DNA of 42,863 bases from Acidobacteriota bacterium (lineage in GTDB: Bacteria; Actinomycetota; Acidimicrobiia; Acidimicrobiales; RAAP-2): NCBI GenBank assembly GCA_018970215.1, contig JAGWWX010000006.1, positions 1 through 42,863 on the forward strand. Reading direction: 5' to 3'. Shown in pieces: positions 40,546 through 42,863 of this stretch; within the stretch, counting starts at the first letter, position 1; each line of letters begins with the position of its first letter. The translations under genes were made by a program, and so were the position numbers. Below the pieces are notes generated by a model. The model searched no databases, was not told the origin of the DNA, and was given only the letters and a program-made list of their open reading frames with translations.

Positions 40546-40551
40546 AGGGTA
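40546..40551 (-). promoter_or_regulatory. Predicted -10 element of pcnA (leaderless)
   Basis: TACCCT on the minus strand, then 6 nt and the GTG at 40539. It falls within an 8-bp inverted repeat pair (GTAGTAGG 40549-40556, CCTACTAC 40577-40584) in the divergent region. Confidence 0.45.
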
Positions 40552-40596
40552 GTAGGACCGAGAAAATAGGTGGTGCCCTACTACGCTTTTGGGGAC

Positions 40597-42537
40597 ATGA
40601 TGACCTTTGTGCGTCGCCACGGGCGATCACTTGGCGTTGCGCTCATCGTTGCTCAGTCGGTGGCGTGGGGTGCTGCACCCGCCCATGCGGCGGTAGCCCG
40701 ACCGCGTATCGTGCAGCAAGACGCTTCGGTCCAACTCACGCGCTCAGGATCCGGCGTCCTCGCAATCGCCACCCGTACGCCGCAAGGGCGTTCATCCTCG
40801 GTCAGCGTCACTATTTTCCGAGCGGTGCAGAGTCGGAGTGCGGTGGCCTCCGTCATCAATGGTGCCAACCCCGGGCTTCAAGAGATAGACAGCACGGGCA
40901 ACATTGAGCTGACGTGTCGAAAAGCTGACATTGCGCGCTTTGATGTCGGGATTGGGACGTGGCCCCGAGGAGGAGCGGCGTGCGGAAGTGCCAAGCCAGT
41001 GTTGCGCGTGGGGTGTGGGACGAGTTGTAGCGGTGTCTTCCCTTTGCGCTACTCCTTTCAAGTCGATAACACTCGCCGAGATCTGTGGTCATTAGTGACT
41101 TTGATATCGGGGCCACCGCAGGAAACAACTCCAGTGGCCCTGTTGGCGAAAAGCGCACCACTCACTCCCGTCCATCGATTTCGCGAAGTGGCAAGTTTGA
41201 ACGCTCTCTCACAACACCACATTGAGTCTTCGGTAACGCTGTCGTATGGCGACGCCGTCAATGCCACCTTCGCACCCGGCGGAGTGGCGGCCGAGTGGCG
41301 CCGTGCCCTGGCCTCGTACCTCGGCGATTCTCGACATCATCTCGTGCCCCTCGGGCCAACCGGTGCCGACTACGGCGCCCTGAGAGCGGTGGGATTAGGA
41401 ACTGAAATCCCCCTCCATTTCTCCACCACCGATCAGTTGGTAGGGAGCGGAACTGGGCGTACACCGAACAGCAACCCCATCATGGTGAGCGGCCCACTCA
41501 CGCCTCGTTCGCTCGACGCCCTCGCGCTTCACGGACGGCGAAGGGTCATTGTTACGGAATCATCGTTACGAACGAAGCCCAGCTCTCTCAGCCACTGGGG
41601 GGTGCCATTCTCCGTGGCCCGGACCACTCGTGGATCGTTGGTGATTGCGACGGATTCGTCTCTTTCGGAGCGAAGCCAAGATCAAACTCTTGAGCCCGCG
41701 CGACGCATTGCTATCACCGTTGGAGAGATGATGCTCTTACGAGCCCAGCATCCCGAAAAGGCGTCGAGCCAATCGATTGTGATCTCTACGAGTCTTCGAC
41801 TGGCGGGGCCACTCTTTCTCTCCGGCTTTAGTGACGCGGTGCGTATGACGGGGCTCTTTCGGTTTGTTGGCCCTGATGACCTTTTCACCGTGACGCCGGG
41901 AACAAACGGTGCACCACTCGCTCGCCGGCTCAACGCCTACCCGGGGGCACAGTGGCAACCCGACGATATTCGTCGCGTGGCGCAGCTCGCCTCGTCGACT
42001 GCGTCACTACGGAGTGCATTCACATCGCCGCAGCCACTGCTTCGAGCCGAGGCCGCTCGTCTACTCGCCGAGGTTCCGACCAGCGAACGTGAGGAACTTA
42101 TTGGTGTGGCGCAACGGCAATTCGCTAGCGAACTCGGACAGTTTCGCATTGACCAAAGCACCATCACGCTGACCGGTGGTGGCTCCGACGTTCCGATCAC
42201 CGTGACGAGTGGTGCCAACTATGCCTTCACCGGGCTTATCCGAGTGGCGAGCGATCGAGTCACCTTTACGAGTGGACATCAGTTCCCCGTCACGCTCGGA
42301 ACCCCTATTAACACGATTCGCGTTCCTATCAATATCGGTAGCGGAACGTCAGCCTTCATTCGAGTCTCGCTACTAACGGCCGATGGTCGAGTGACCTTGA
42401 CGTCGGGAACGGTTCAGATCCGCTACACCAGTACGTCAATCGTCGGCTACCTACTCTCTGCAGGTTCGCTCTTGATTATTGGTTGGTGGTGGTGGCGAAC
42501 ATCGCGACGAACGAAACTTCGAGTGGTGCGACCATGA
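40597..42537 (+). CDS. DUF6049 family secreted/membrane-anchored protein
   Basis: 646 aa from the ATG at 40597. Signal peptide (residues 1-32: RRHGRSLGVALIVAQSVAWGAAPAHA-A), a long extracytoplasmic part, and one C-terminal helix (SIVGYLLSAGSLLIIGWWWW) with a positive cytoplasmic tail RTSRRTKLRVVRP. Length, topology and position between pcnA and murJ match the actinobacterial DUF6049 family (Rv3909 type), a cell-envelope protein of unknown function. The last 120 residues look beta-rich and Thr/Ser-rich (SDVPITVTSGANYAFTG). Start choice is uncertain: ATG 40597, ATG 40600 and GTG 40570 are all possible; GGGGAC precedes 40597. The stop overlaps the murJ start by 4 nt (ATGA). Confidence 0.8.
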   Translation: MMTFVRRHGRSLGVALIVAQSVAWGAAPAHAAVARPRIVQQDASVQLTRSGSGVLAIATRTPQGRSSSVSVTIFRAVQSRSAVASVINGANPGLQEIDSTGNIELTCRKADIARFDVGIGTWPRGGAACGSAKPVLRVGCGTSCSGVFPLRYSFQVDNTRRDLWSLVTLISGPPQETTPVALLAKSAPLTPVHRFREVASLNALSQHHIESSVTLSYGDAVNATFAPGGVAAEWRRALASYLGDSRHHLVPLGPTGADYGALRAVGLGTEIPLHFSTTDQLVGSGTGRTPNSNPIMVSGPLTPRSLDALALHGRRRVIVTESSLRTKPSSLSHWGVPFSVARTTRGSLVIATDSSLSERSQDQTLEPARRIAITVGEMMLLRAQHPEKASSQSIVISTSLRLAGPLFLSGFSDAVRMTGLFRFVGPDDLFTVTPGTNGAPLARRLNAYPGAQWQPDDIRRVAQLASSTASLRSAFTSPQPLLRAEAARLLAEVPTSEREELIGVAQRQFASELGQFRIDQSTITLTGGGSDVPITVTSGANYAFTGLIRVASDRVTFTSGHQFPVTLGTPINTIRVPINIGSGTSAFIRVSLLTADGRVTLTSGTVQIRYTSTSIVGYLLSAGSLLIIGWWWWRTSRRTKLRVVRP

Positions 42538-42863
42538 GTTCCACGAGAAAAGGTCGCGTCATCGCGCTCGCGTCGGGAACGATGGCGTCACGAGTTACGG
42601 GATTCCTTCGCACCTTGGTTGCGGCCTATGTGTTGGGGTTTACCCCTTTTGCCGACGCTTTCAACTTGGCCAACACCTTGCCAAATTCCTTGTACGACCT
42701 GATTATTGGGGGCGTCGTGAGTGCGACGTTCGTGACGGTATTTACCCATCGCTTAACGGTCGACGGTGATCGTAAGGCGTGGCGATCAATTTCCACGGTG
42801 ACGTCGTTCACGCTTCTCCTGCTCGTTGTCACTTCCCTACTGGTGTGGGTGTGTGCGCCCTAC
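42534..42863 (+). CDS. murJ: Lipid II flippase MurJ, 5' part only
   Basis: The first 110 codons run to the right edge of the window. The translation begins MSSTRKGRVIALASGTMASR, then VTGFLRTLVAAYVLGFTPFADAF, NLANTLPNSLYDLIIGGVVSATFVTVF. The ASGTMxSRxTGFLRT and FNLANTLPN(S)LYDLxxGG blocks are the signature start of MurJ/MviN, which moves lipid II across the membrane for peptidoglycan synthesis. The ATG overlaps the stop of the DUF6049 gene (ATGA), so the two are coupled, as in other actinobacteria. Confidence 0.93.
   Translation, partial: MSSTRKGRVIALASGTMASRVTGFLRTLVAAYVLGFTPFADAFNLANTLPNSLYDLIIGGVVSATFVTVFTHRLTVDGDRKAWRSISTVTSFTLLLLVVTSLLVWVCAPY

Overview
The window looks like the chromosome of a moderately GC-rich actinobacterium, most likely of the class Acidimicrobiia (inference). 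The evidence is a set of genes typical of actinobacteria (myo-inositol-phosphate synthase next to a PadR regulator, a DUF5318 protein, a DUF6049 protein upstream of murJ, a zinc-type bS18, a bifunctional-type dCTP deaminase), frequent GTG starts, and many start codons placed 6-7 nt after a TANNNT -10 hexamer, as in leaderless transcripts. No phage, insertion sequence, CRISPR array or rRNA gene was seen. No stretch of 300 bases or more is free of genes.

Layout. 1-7000 is mostly housekeeping, largely on the minus strand: the 5' end of an ammonium transporter, a membrane Fe-S oxidoreductase of the heterodisulfide-reductase type, dcd, an amidase, tRNA-Gly(CCC), a small uncharacterised protein and a CASTOR/POLLUX-like ion-channel protein. 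7000-25000 is a surface-polysaccharide locus. It holds a flippase-like protein, a GT-C-like membrane protein, two GT4 and two GT2 glycosyltransferases, an OafA-like acyltransferase/SGNH protein that seems to have lost its hallmark catalytic residues, and three overlapping genes in pathway order (ugd, uxs, 4-epimerase) that could carry UDP-glucose through UDP-glucuronate and UDP-xylose to a 4-epimer such as UDP-arabinose. Two secreted fibronectin-III/pentapeptide-repeat proteins (528 and 1253 aa) lie inside and at the edge of this locus; each ends in a long, nearly perfect hairpin 4 nt after its stop.

25000-32700 is a mixed housekeeping and stress region: OsmC-like protein, RNase D, an orphan RegX3-like response regulator with a PrxQ-type peroxiredoxin, a 2-oxoglutarate oxygenase overlapping a formaldehyde-activating-enzyme (Fae) homolog, a divergent MFS transporter, rlmN and a short-chain dehydrogenase. 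The oxygenase-Fae pair is the best candidate for an undescribed functional unit: an oxygenase that could release formaldehyde, translationally coupled to a protein that could capture it.

32700-42863 is conserved core: dnaB, rplI, rpsR, ssb and rpsF (with a promoter and a leader resembling an S6:S18 autoregulatory element), panB, the DUF5318 gene, a PadR regulator with a perfect 20-bp palindromic operator, ino1, the CCA-adding enzyme, DUF6049 and the start of murJ. In mycobacteria the dnaB-to-ino1 block and the pcnA-to-murJ block lie on opposite sides of the replication origin; here they are neighbours.
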